Assembly (NCBI GenBank): GCA_021413845.1
Contig: JAIOPP010000092.1
Location: forward strand, 1 to 64,000
Direction of reading: 5' to 3'
DNA length: 64,000 bases
Source: Planctomycetia bacterium
GTDB taxonomy: Bacteria; Planctomycetota; Planctomycetia; Pirellulales; PNKZ01
Shown: one piece after another, positions 26,254 to 33,703 of the stretch
Layout: every line of letters begins with the position of its first letter
Numbering within the stretch: the stretch's first letter is position 1
Translations under genes and position numbers: made by a program
Notes under the pieces: model-generated
Told to the model about the DNA's origin: nothing
Seen by the model: the letters and a program-made list of their open reading frames with translations, nothing else
Database searches by the model: none

Positions 26254-26414
26254 CGCCAGCCGGTCGCGATGCGACCGAAGAACGGGGCGATCGAAGACTA
26301 TGCGACTTTAGTATGCCGAAGCGAGTCGCGGAGCGACGATCCGCTGGTAGCCGTGGATTTCAATCCACGGCAGAGATGACGCAACGAGGATCGTTTGCGT
26401 CGCATTAGCAACGC
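26186..26414. repeat. composite six-hairpin dispersed repeat, copy 1
   Basis: This 229-base stretch matches 34870-35097 at roughly nine positions in ten over most of its length. It contains in order: GCGTCGC/GCGACGC (26189-26205), a near-perfect CCGGGGAT/ATGCCCGG hairpin, CGGTCGC-GAT-GCGACCG, GTCGC-GGA-GCGAC, CCGTGGATT-TC-AATCCACGG (ends 26370) and GCGTCGC-ATTA-GCAACGC (26397-26414). It follows the kinase fragment. The remaining bases up to 26472 hold only the short GACCACTGATCACC-type simple sequence (26438-26467). Confidence 0.85.
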
Positions 26415-26472
26415 CCGACTATTTCTTTCTTCCCGCCGACCACTGATCACCGGCCACCGACCACTTCCTCCG

Positions 26473-27135
26473 CTACCCTCTCTTCCCCGGCACGAACGGG
26501 TTCGTTCGCTTCTCTTCTCCCGTCGTCGTGGCGGGGCCATGGCCGGGCAACACTACCGTGTCGTCGGGGAGCGTGTAGAGCTTCTTGTGGATGCCCGCTG
26601 CGAGGAGCGGCATGCTGCCGCCGGGGAAGTCGGTTCGGCCGACGCTCCCTTGGAACAAGATGTCGCCGCCGAAGACGATCTTCCGCTTCGGGCCGCTCCA
26701 GATGAAGACGATGTGGCCCGACGAGTGGCCGGGAATTCGGGCCGTCTCCCAAGTCATGCCGGCCGCGGAGTAGGGTTGCGCTTCGTCGAGCAATACATCG
26801 GCCGGCGGCGTCGTGATCGGAATGCCGTACTTCGCCGAGAGGTTCGCGACAGGATCGATCAGCTTATTCGCTTCGTCCCAGCCGATCACGATCGGGCAAT
26901 CCGGCCACTCGGCTTTCATCGCGGGAATGCCGGCGATGTGGTCCGCGTGGCCATGCGTGATGAGCAGCGCTGCCGGCACCAGCTTTCGCTGACGAACGTA
27001 ATCGACGATCAGGTCGGGCTCCATGCCGGGATCGACGATTACGCAATCGCTTCGTCCGGCGAGATGCGCAACGTAGGTATTTTCAGCAAACGGTTGCGAC
27101 TCGACGCATTCGATCGTAGGTTCGTCCGGCGTCAA
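26473..27135 (-). CDS. metallo-beta-lactamase-fold hydrolase (glyoxalase II-like)
   Basis: About 220 aa from TTG 27135, which has GGAG seven bases upstream; GTG 27150 is the alternative. The N-terminal IECVESQPFAENTYVAHL and the THGHADHIAG metal motif (HxHxDH) with the later GHSSGHIVF and GGDILFQGSVGRTDFPGG define a two-metal hydrolase of the glyoxalase II / persulfide dioxygenase-like branch. It probably hydrolyses a thioester such as an S-acylglutathione-type compound, but the substrate cannot be read from sequence. Single gene. The stop lies just after the simple GACCAC-rich sequence. Confidence 0.85.
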   Translation of the reverse strand: MTPDEPTIECVESQPFAENTYVAHLAGRSDCVIVDPGMEPDLIVDYVRQRKLVPAALLITHGHADHIAGIPAMKAEWPDCPIVIGWDEANKLIDPVANLSAKYGIPITTPPADVLLDEAQPYSAAGMTWETARIPGHSSGHIVFIWSGPKRKIVFGGDILFQGSVGRTDFPGGSMPLLAAGIHKKLYTLPDDTVVLPGHGPATTTGEEKRTNPFVPGKRG

Positions 27136-27438
27136 AGCTGGTCTCCGCACAAGTCCGCATTTTAGGTAGAGTACGCCCGAAGTTTCACTTCGCCGACGCC
27201 TGCCGCGCGTGCCTCGGATTGTAAGAGTTTCCGTTCGGCAGAGCGAGCCGGAGCGAGGAATCGCGGAGCATAAAAACTTTTGAGGCTGGAAAACACGGAC
27301 TTTCACGATGCCGGCAGGCCACCGCAAGCACCGGCTCGGCACCACGATTGCAACAAGCTTGGTACGCACGAACATTTCGCATTCAGCTAGAGACCGGTTC
27401 GCCGAACTCCTCTCACACAGACATGGAAGGTCGAAACG
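27136..27438. other. intergenic region upstream of the DUF1571 gene
   Basis: About 300 bases between divergent genes. One small hairpin, CGAAGT-TTC-ACTTCG, sits near 27179-27193. GGAAGG just before 27439 is the ribosome site of the DUF1571 gene. Nothing else was recognised. Confidence 0.4.
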
Positions 27439-28944
27439 ATGAAGCGCACGCAGCCATTTTTTGCTTCATACCTTTTCAATTCATACCGTCCCGCATCGCT
27501 CGTCGCTTGGCCGCTGGCCGTGGCCGGGCTCTTCGGCAGCGAGCTGCCGCCGGCGCAAGCGCAGCAAACGCTGCTTGAATACTCGCAACCGACGGCTCCG
27601 CAAGCCGGCCGGTATGCCACGCAACAATACGCGGTTCCCGCTACGAACAACGGTGCGCCGATGGCAGGTGCCCCCATGACCGGCGCCGCTCCGGTTGTGG
27701 GAAGCGGCAATCCGTTCGTCCGCTCCGGCCCGCCGCGCGCGAGCTTGCTCGCTGCGCCGACCTCGGCTTCGAACGCCGCCGTGCCGGCTTCGCGTTACCC
27801 GGCAAATCCCTATGTCGTCGCGGCACAGCCTACGACTGCACAGCCTACTGCGACTCAGGCACCAACCGAGCTGCCGACCCGTCCGCGCTACGACGAACAA
27901 GTACGACCTGCCACGTACGAGATGCCTGCGACGACGCCGATGACGCCGGTTGCCCCTGCGACCCCGATCGCGACGGTCGGCGGCCCGGCGTTGGCCGTGG
28001 CTCCGAACGACACACGCTATTCGCAATCGCCACTGCCGCAATCGCCACAATCGCAAGCCTATCCGCAGAGTTCGCCCTATTCGCAGTCGCAGCAATTCGG
28101 CTCGACGCAGGCTAGCGCCGCGGGCGGTTCGGCGACCATTCAAACGGCTGCGACCCTGCCGGTGCCGCCGCTGGCCGGGCAACCTCCGCATCAACTGAGC
28201 GGCCTCGCGATTCTGCGCCAAAAGCCGCTCGATGAGAATGCGGCTCGGATGCAGCATCCCCTCACGCCGCTCGTGGCTTGGCTGGAAGACGACCTGCGGC
28301 AGATGGATACCTTGCGCGATTACAGCTGCACGTTTAAGAAGCGTGAGTTCGTCGACGGCAAGCTGCAAGATCAGCAGTCGATGTTCGTGAAGATGCGCAT
28401 GCAGCCGTATAGCGTTTATTTCTACTTCCTCGATCCGGCCGTGCAAGGGCAGGAAGCCCTCTACGTCGCCGGCCGAAACAACGGCAACCTGCTGGCCCAT
28501 CCGATCGGCATCAAGAAAGCGCTCGTCGGCACCCTCTCGCTCGCTCCCAACGATCCGCAAGCGATGGACGGCAACCGTTACCCGATCACCGATTTCGGTA
28601 TTCGTCGCTTGGCGGAACGCTTTCTCGAACGCTCGCGCTACGAGATGCAGTTCGGCGAGTGCGATGTGAAGGTGATCGAAAACGCAAGGGTCAACGATCG
28701 CGTTTGCACCTGCGTGCAAATCGTGCATCCGGTGAAGCGGAGCGAATTCCGCTACCACATGGCTCGGCTCTACATCGACAACGAATTGAACTTGCCGATT
28801 CGCTGCGAAGGGTACGACTGGGCGGATCGCGCCGGCGGCGAGCCGCAATTGATCGAGGAATACACCTACTCGAATCTCAAGCTCAACGTCGGCCTCACCG
28901 ACGCCGACTTCGATCCGGCGAATCCGCAATACGGATTCAAATAG
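27439..28944 (+). CDS. secreted DUF1571 protein
   Basis: 501 aa with a long signal peptide ending in AQAQQ (about residue 42) and a GGAAGG ribosome site. Residues 45-250 are low-complexity, rich in Ala, Pro, Thr and Gln, including SQSPLPQSPQSQAYPQS. The C-terminal 230 residues are a DUF1571 domain: DTLRDYSCTFKKREFVDGKL, MRMQPYSVYFYFLDP, GQEALYVAGRNNGNLLAHP and LPIRCEGYDWADRAGG. Families of this type are secreted lipoprotein-carrier-like beta folds typical of planctomycetes. It is followed seven bases later by an alpha/beta hydrolase in the same direction, so the two are probably co-transcribed. Confidence 0.85.
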   Translation: MKRTQPFFASYLFNSYRPASLVAWPLAVAGLFGSELPPAQAQQTLLEYSQPTAPQAGRYATQQYAVPATNNGAPMAGAPMTGAAPVVGSGNPFVRSGPPRASLLAAPTSASNAAVPASRYPANPYVVAAQPTTAQPTATQAPTELPTRPRYDEQVRPATYEMPATTPMTPVAPATPIATVGGPALAVAPNDTRYSQSPLPQSPQSQAYPQSSPYSQSQQFGSTQASAAGGSATIQTAATLPVPPLAGQPPHQLSGLAILRQKPLDENAARMQHPLTPLVAWLEDDLRQMDTLRDYSCTFKKREFVDGKLQDQQSMFVKMRMQPYSVYFYFLDPAVQGQEALYVAGRNNGNLLAHPIGIKKALVGTLSLAPNDPQAMDGNRYPITDFGIRRLAERFLERSRYEMQFGECDVKVIENARVNDRVCTCVQIVHPVKRSEFRYHMARLYIDNELNLPIRCEGYDWADRAGGEPQLIEEYTYSNLKLNVGLTDADFDPANPQYGFK

Positions 28945-28951
28945 GCCGGCA

Positions 28952-29779
28952 ATGAACCGTGCGAGTATGATGAAGATCGTTTGGCGCACGCTGCGCACGG
29001 CGCTCATCGTTTATCTCGGGCTCATCCTCGTGTTGTTGCTGCTGGAAAACTACCTGATCTATCGGCCGAGCCGTTTCGACCGCGGCGGCTGGAACCCGCC
29101 GACGCCGAACAGCGAGCACGTCGCGTTCACCTCGGCCGACGGCACCGAGCTGACCGGCTGGTACATGCCGCATCCGAAGCCGCGCGGCGTCGTGCTGTTC
29201 GCCTGCGGCAACGGCGGCAACATGTCGTATTGGGCCGACACGTTCCATACGCTGCACGATGAGTTGCAGCTCACGGTGCTCGGCTTCGACTATCGGGGCT
29301 ACGGCCGGAGCGCGGGATCGCCGAGCGAAGCCGGAGTGCTGGCCGATGCCCGAGCAGCCCGCGCGTGGCTCGCCGCGCGCGAAGGGATCGCAGCGGACCG
29401 AGTCATCTTGATGGGGCGCTCGCTCGGCGGAGGCGTGGCGACCGACTTAGCGCAAGACGGCTGCCGCGCGCTCATCATCGAGAGCAGTTTCACCTCGCTG
29501 CCGGATGTCGCCGCGCGGATCTACCCGTTCTTACCGGTTCGCTGGGTGATGCGCTCGCGCTACGATTCGCTGAGCAAAATCCGCAACTACCGCGGCCCCC
29601 TCTTCATCAGCCACGGCAACGCCGACGGCCTCGTGCCGTTCGAGATGGGGCGGCAACTCTACGACACCGCTCCCGGCACGCTCAAACGGTTCTTCACCGT
29701 CGAACGAGGCGACCACAACGACCCGCAACCGGCCGCATACTATCGCGAACTAAGCCGGTTTATCGAAGAGTTGCCGTAA
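28952..29779 (+). CDS. membrane-anchored alpha/beta hydrolase (BEM46/ABHD13-like)
   Basis: 275 aa. One N-terminal transmembrane helix (about 14-32) is followed by an alpha/beta-hydrolase fold with GFDYRGYGRSAG, the nucleophile elbow GRSLGGG (Ser about residue 155), catalytic Asp in SHGNADGLVP and His in ERGDHND. A serine hydrolase acting on esters or thioesters at the membrane is inferred; the substrate is unknown. It may start at ATG 28952 or at the ATG pair from 28967. Second gene after DUF1571. The end is marked by a hairpin at 29818-29839 shared with the convergent LysM gene. Confidence 0.8.
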   Translation: MNRASMMKIVWRTLRTALIVYLGLILVLLLLENYLIYRPSRFDRGGWNPPTPNSEHVAFTSADGTELTGWYMPHPKPRGVVLFACGNGGNMSYWADTFHTLHDELQLTVLGFDYRGYGRSAGSPSEAGVLADARAARAWLAAREGIAADRVILMGRSLGGGVATDLAQDGCRALIIESSFTSLPDVAARIYPFLPVRWVMRSRYDSLSKIRNYRGPLFISHGNADGLVPFEMGRQLYDTAPGTLKRFFTVERGDHNDPQPAAYYRELSRFIEELP

Positions 29780-29817
29780 CGCAGCAACGCTTTTCTCTTT
29801 AATCGCTCCGTTCAATA

Positions 29818-29839
29818 GCCGGGCATGCATATGCCCGGC
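29818..29839. terminator. solo CCGGGCAT hairpin between convergent genes
   Basis: GCCGGGCAT (29818-29826), loop GCAT, and ATGCCCGGC (29831-29839) form a perfect 9-bp stem. It is the same hairpin as the second module of the composite repeats but stands alone. It may act as a bidirectional terminator or transcript-end stabiliser for the hydrolase and LysM genes. Confidence 0.55.
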
Positions 29840-29867
29840 AGCTCCGTTTGAGCAGCGAATTTGCTCC

Positions 29868-31568
29868 TTACTGCGGCAACACCAACTGCGTCCCCGGGCG
29901 AAGGTTCTCTAAGTTGTCGCCGAGCGTTTGCCGGTTGAGTTCGTAGAGTTCGGTCCAGCGGCCGGCCTTGCCGAGTTGTCGCCGGGCGATGTCGAACAGC
30001 GTATCTCCCTCGCGCACGGTGTAGGTCGCGGCCGGAGCGGCGGCAGCGCGGCCGCCGGCGAGGGCGTTGTCGGTCGGTCGGCCATCGGCGGCGACTGCGC
30101 CGCTGACCAACTCCGGATAACGCTGCTTGAGCACTTCGGCCGGCGGCACGTCGAGCACGCTGCCGGCGCGGACGTCTTCAGCATGGGGATAACGGTCGCT
30201 GTTGTAGGCGAAGAGGGCGCGATAGTAGCTGCCGTCGCCGTAGACCTTGCGGCTGATGTTCCAAAAGTTATCGTCGGGCGTCACCACATACGGCGTGTTC
30301 TTCACGGCCGGCAAAGCGCTAGCCGATGACACTGTGCCGGTTGATGACACAGCGCCGGCCGACGGCAGAGGGTTAGCCGACAACACGGCGCTCGCCGACG
30401 GAGCAGCCGCAGCCACCGGAAGCGTCGCCGCCGTCGGAGCGATCGTGCCGTTGCCGGTCGATGGTTCCGAGGCCGAAGCGCGCAGCGCGTTGGTGTTGGC
30501 GAATTGCGAGCCCGCCGGCGGCAGAGCGCCGAGCGCGGCGACTCCCGGTGCGCGGCCGTAACCGGAGTTCGCGGTTGCCGCGAGGGGCTGCGAAGCGGTC
30601 GCGGAAGCATCGAACGGACGAGGTTCGCGCAAGACGTTCGTCGCGGCGGCGGACGTCGGCACGATGGCGTTGGCTGTCGGATTGGTGACTGGGTTGGCGA
30701 CTTGGCTGGTCGCCGGGGCCGACGCGATGTTCGGAGCGGCATAGCGGCTATCGGTCGTCGGCATCGTCGGTGTTGCCGGAGCGGCTTCCTCCGGACGACC
30801 GGCGCGCAAGGGGTTGTCCGTCGCGCCGCCGACGGGGGCGGAACTCGCGGCCGAACCGGCATACGCTGCCGCAGGGGGCGCGTAGCCCGGCTTCGCGGTA
30901 TACGGCGACGACGCCGGAGCCACCGGAGGGGACAACGTCGCCGAGGCGGTCGGCGTGGAATTGGCAAAGCTCGGCGGTGCGGCCGGCGTTGTCGAAGGGG
31001 TTCCATAGCGGGAGGGATTGGCTCCCATGCCGTAAGGAGACGGTGCCCCGGTTGCCGCTGTGGTTGTCGCCGGATTCATGGCTGCCGGATTCACTGTTGC
31101 CGAGTTCATTCCGGCAACGGCCGGCGGCGGCTGCGTCGGCGACGAAGCCGGAGCACCCGGGGTGCCGTAGCGCGAGCCGGTCCCGTAGCCGGGGTTGCCC
31201 CCGGGCGCGCCGTTGCCGTAGCGCGCATCGGCGACACCGGCCGACGGAGCGCCGGCTTTCGGCAGCGGCGGCAAATAACTCCCCGACTTCGGCGGCGTTG
31301 CGGTTTCAGGGCCGGTCTTCGAGGCCGTGGCGAAGCTCGGTGCGGCCGGCGTCGATGGTGCCGGCGCGACAGGCAGCTTCGCTTCCGCGATGATCGCCGC
31401 GTCGTCGGTGCGGGTCGCGAACGGCGGGGCCGAGGTGGTCGGAGGGCCGACGTTGATGTCGATCTGCTCGGCCTTATTGGCTTCGAGCAACCGCATCGTC
31501 AGCACGCCGCAAAACGAGACCCCGAGAATTCCCACGAACGTCAGACCGAGCTTTTTTTCCGCATTCAT
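29868..31568 (-). CDS. membrane-anchored protein with two LysM domains
   Basis: 566 aa from ATG 31568, with AGGAGG seven bases upstream; the preceding GTG at 31571 is possible. An N-terminal signal-anchor (about residues 7-25) is followed by 400 residues of Ala/Pro/Thr/Ser-rich linker with YGTGSRYGTP-like repeats. Two LysM domains end the protein: one starting YVVTPDDNFWNISRKVYGDG and one YTVREGDTLFDIARRQLG, ending LRPGTQLVLPQ. LysM binds N-acetylglucosamine polymers, so it probably holds peptidoglycan or another glycan near the membrane. It directly follows rsmH, in the position where ftsL normally stands in the dcw cluster. Confidence 0.8.
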   Translation of the reverse strand: MNAEKKLGLTFVGILGVSFCGVLTMRLLEANKAEQIDINVGPPTTSAPPFATRTDDAAIIAEAKLPVAPAPSTPAAPSFATASKTGPETATPPKSGSYLPPLPKAGAPSAGVADARYGNGAPGGNPGYGTGSRYGTPGAPASSPTQPPPAVAGMNSATVNPAAMNPATTTAATGAPSPYGMGANPSRYGTPSTTPAAPPSFANSTPTASATLSPPVAPASSPYTAKPGYAPPAAAYAGSAASSAPVGGATDNPLRAGRPEEAAPATPTMPTTDSRYAAPNIASAPATSQVANPVTNPTANAIVPTSAAATNVLREPRPFDASATASQPLAATANSGYGRAPGVAALGALPPAGSQFANTNALRASASEPSTGNGTIAPTAATLPVAAAAPSASAVLSANPLPSAGAVSSTGTVSSASALPAVKNTPYVVTPDDNFWNISRKVYGDGSYYRALFAYNSDRYPHAEDVRAGSVLDVPPAEVLKQRYPELVSGAVAADGRPTDNALAGGRAAAAPAATYTVREGDTLFDIARRQLGKAGRWTELYELNRQTLGDNLENLRPGTQLVLPQ

Positions 31569-31693
31569 CACTGCTCCTCCTTGAGCGAGGGTTCGGCATC
31601 CTTGCCGGACCGTGTTTCCGTCGTCGAATTATTTCGAGTTCCAAGCCGATGTTTTTTTGAAGCGATCTCTTCCACGCCAAGCGTATTTCAAAA

Positions 31694-32590
31694 TCAAAGC
31701 ACTCCCGACGAACGTGCTGCGACGCGCAACTTCGCGCTCCGCGAGCGCGGGTTCGCCGCCAACTCCGCTTCGCTTGCCTCGATCGGTTTCCGCGTGACGA
31801 TCTCCCACCGGGGGTCGTTGCGAAAGGCGTGCTTTACCAAGCGATCTTCGAGCGAATGAAACGTAATGATCGCCACGCGTCCGCCCGGCGCGAGGCAGCG
31901 CGGAGCGTCGTGGAGAAATTGTTCAAGAGCGCCGAGTTCGTCGTTCACCGCGATGCGCAAAGCTTGAAAAGTGCGCGTGGCGGGATGAATCCGTTCCGAA
32001 TCGGCCGTGCGCGGCACGCAGCGACGCACTAGTTCCGCGAGCTCGCCGGCCGTCGCGATGGGTTGCGTTCGGCGTCGTTCGACGATCCCCTTCGCGATGC
32101 GTCGGCTGAAGCGTTCTTCGCCGAGGCGATAAATCAGGTCGGCCAGCTCTTCCTCTTCCTTCTTCGCCAGCAACTCGCTCGCGGGGACCCCTTCGGTCGT
32201 GTCGAAGCGGAGATCCAAAGGGCCCTCGGCGTTGAAGCTAAAGCCCCGTTCGGCATCAGCCAATTGATCGCTCGACAGGCCGATGTCGATCAGGATGCCG
32301 TCGACCTGCTTGCGCTCGATGTCTTCAAGCACCAAGGCGATGTCGCGGTAGTCGGCCCAGAGGGGCGTTATCGGGAGGTCGGCCAGCGCGCGCTGCGCCG
32401 CTTCGACTGCGGCCCGATCGCGATCGAGCGCGAAGACATGGCCGCCGGGAGCGACGAGCTCGGCCAAGCGCCGGGCATGGCCGCCGCCGCCGAGAGTGCC
32501 GTCGATCAAGGTCTGGCCGGGCTGCGGAGCAAGCCCTTGCAAGACTTCGTCGACCAGCACCGGCACGTGCTTCGTTTCGCTCTGACTCAT
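31694..32590 (-). CDS. rsmH: 16S rRNA (cytosine1402-N4)-methyltransferase RsmH
   Basis: 298 aa, close to the family norm. HVPVLVDEVLQGLAPQPGQTLIDGTLGGGGHARRL is the SAM-binding N-terminus (read in pieces), with DRDRAAVE, IDIGLSSDQLADAERGFSF and the C-terminal FHSLEDRLVKHAF. It methylates N4 of C1402 in 16S rRNA. It normally follows mraZ at the head of the division and cell-wall cluster; here a 59-aa gene and a hairpin lie between, and no fts/mur genes follow. Confidence 0.96.
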   Translation of the reverse strand: MSQSETKHVPVLVDEVLQGLAPQPGQTLIDGTLGGGGHARRLAELVAPGGHVFALDRDRAAVEAAQRALADLPITPLWADYRDIALVLEDIERKQVDGILIDIGLSSDQLADAERGFSFNAEGPLDLRFDTTEGVPASELLAKKEEEELADLIYRLGEERFSRRIAKGIVERRRTQPIATAGELAELVRRCVPRTADSERIHPATRTFQALRIAVNDELGALEQFLHDAPRCLAPGGRVAIITFHSLEDRLVKHAFRNDPRWEIVTRKPIEASEAELAANPRSRSAKLRVAARSSGVL

Positions 32591-32670
32591 GAAACTTCCG
32601 CAACGAACGATCGGGAAGGAAGCGCGCGCAACCTCGGCTTCAAACGGGGCGGGAGTGTAGCAGGAGGTCC

Positions 32671-32717
32671 GGAAAAAGAAGAGCCCACCTAGGCCACGTC
32701 CTTGTGGCCTGGTGGGG
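32671..32717 (-). terminator. terminator between the 59-aa gene and rsmH
   Basis: On the minus strand, CCCACCAGGCCAC and GTGGCCTAGGTGGG pair around a six-base AAGGAC loop, with one bulged base. A CTTCTTTTT run follows (complement of 32671-32680). It probably ends or attenuates the mraZ transcript before rsmH. Its GGCCAC arms and short loop resemble the hairpins of the dispersed repeat families. Confidence 0.6.
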
Positions 32718-32723
32718 CTTGGG

Positions 32724-32903
32724 TCATATCGGAATGACCGCTTCTTGTCGCATGCGGCGCTTCATGCAACCGTTGCACTGCGGAAACAGGGAAAGATCGG
32801 TGGCCTTGACCTTCCCCCACTCCGCCGTGCTGCGATCTCGGACGGACTCTGCTTCAAAAACCCAGCGTGATCTCGGTTCATCCCCATTTTGCCCCCGTTC
32901 CAT
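32724..32903 (-). CDS. 59-aa CxxC protein between mraZ and rsmH
   Basis: ATG 32903 to TGA 32724-32726 encodes 59 residues, starting 20 bases after the mraZ stop in the same direction. The sequence MERGQNGDEPRSRWVFEAES...TAEWGKVKATDLSLFPQC, then NGCMKRRMRQEAVIPI, has the composition of a real protein. CNGC followed by a basic helix could be a metal or disulfide site. There is no clear ribosome site, so translation may be coupled to mraZ. A hairpin with a T-rich tail follows at once. No family is recognised; a spurious frame is possible but the fit of start, spacing and terminator argues against it. Confidence 0.55.
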   Translation of the reverse strand: MERGQNGDEPRSRWVFEAESVRDRSTAEWGKVKATDLSLFPQCNGCMKRRMRQEAVIPI

Positions 32904-32923
32904 CGAGGCGGCACTAGCGGAAA

Positions 32924-33385
32924 TCAGTCGTTGCTCGAAAAAGCCTGCTCGGCAATTTGGTCATACTGCGCAGCCTGGGACAAAAGGTAAGCATCCCACT
33001 TCACCTTGTCCCAGATTTCGAGGTGGTCCTGCACCCCTACGACTACCACTTCTTTGCCGAGGGTCGCCAGTTGGGCGAGGCTCGGCGGAATACGAAAACG
33101 TCCTTGTTCGTCGAGTTCGAGCCGTTCGGCTCGGGCATAAAACAGTCGGTTGAAAGCTCGCACGTCTTGCCGGGTCGGCGAAGCGTCTGCGAGACGACGG
33201 GCCAATGCCGTAAGAGATTCCTCCGTGTACAAGGCCAGTGAGCTATCGGTCCCTGGAGTGAGGAACAGGGGAGGAGTCGCGCTTCCTTGCGGACCGGCCT
33301 GTTCCAGTGCTTCGCGGAGACGTTTCGGCAAGGCGATCCGCTGCTTGTCGTCGACGGCTCGCACAAAGGTGCCGGTCAACAACAT
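32924..33385 (-). CDS. mraZ: MraZ transcriptional regulator
   Basis: 153 aa. Two AbrB-like SpoVT domains: LTGTFVRAVDDKQRIALPKRLREAL at the start and ARAERLELDEQGRFRIPPSL in the second half. MraZ binds direct repeats in its own promoter and controls the dcw operon. Its cognate repeats are visible immediately upstream (33390-33424), within a promoter, so autoregulation is strongly indicated. The first gene of the leftward unit mraZ, 59-aa gene, rsmH, LysM gene. Divergent from queA. Confidence 0.93.
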   Translation of the reverse strand: MLLTGTFVRAVDDKQRIALPKRLREALEQAGPQGSATPPLFLTPGTDSSLALYTEESLTALARRLADASPTRQDVRAFNRLFYARAERLELDEQGRFRIPPSLAQLATLGKEVVVVGVQDHLEIWDKVKWDAYLLSQAAQYDQIAEQAFSSND

Positions 33386-33389
33386 GAAT

Positions 33390-33424
33390 CACCACCGATC
33401 CCCACTGAACACCACTTCGCCCCA
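33390..33424 (-). promoter_or_regulatory. MraZ operator: four TGGKG repeats at 10-bp spacing
   Basis: Read on the minus strand towards mraZ, TGGGG (33420-33424), TGGTG (33410-33414), TGGGG (33400-33404) and TGGTG (33390-33394) recur with an exact 10-base period, the last ending five bases before the mraZ ATG. Known MraZ-binding sites are three or four TGGGN-type repeats with 10-base spacing in the mraZ promoter, so this is a strong match. Confidence 0.88.
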
Positions 33425-33452
33425 AACATAACGGTTGCGACAGAACCGTCAA
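33425..33452 (-). promoter_or_regulatory. mraZ promoter
   Basis: On the minus strand, TTGACG (33447-33452) and TATGTT (33425-33430) are separated by 16 bases. The predicted transcription start falls inside the MraZ repeat block, so MraZ bound there would block initiation. The remaining bases to 33703 show only an ACGGTT/AACCGT inverted repeat inside the spacer and the queA leader. Confidence 0.65.
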
Positions 33453-33703
33453 GCAAGGTTTTGCGCAAGTCCTTGGTCTCGGCCTGCGGCTCGGCCGTAG
33501 GCTATTTTGCCGCCGCGAGTTACGACGAATTAAATATAGTTTTCGCAACGCGGAAGCAGGCATCGGAAGCATGTTCAGACGTGCAATTCGGTCCGGACCA
33601 CAGCAGGGGTTACGCCCGCATAGCGAACTGCGGTACAGTGCCGTTCGAGAGGCGTGTTTTCTTCCGAAATACGCTCTCAAGCTCCTCCGTTGCCGGACGA
33701 TCG

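Noticed and set aside
26186-26414. Insertion sequence or tRNA-like cluster
   Set aside because: The repeated stems do not form a cloverleaf and no transposase frame is present; it is better described as a hairpin repeat.
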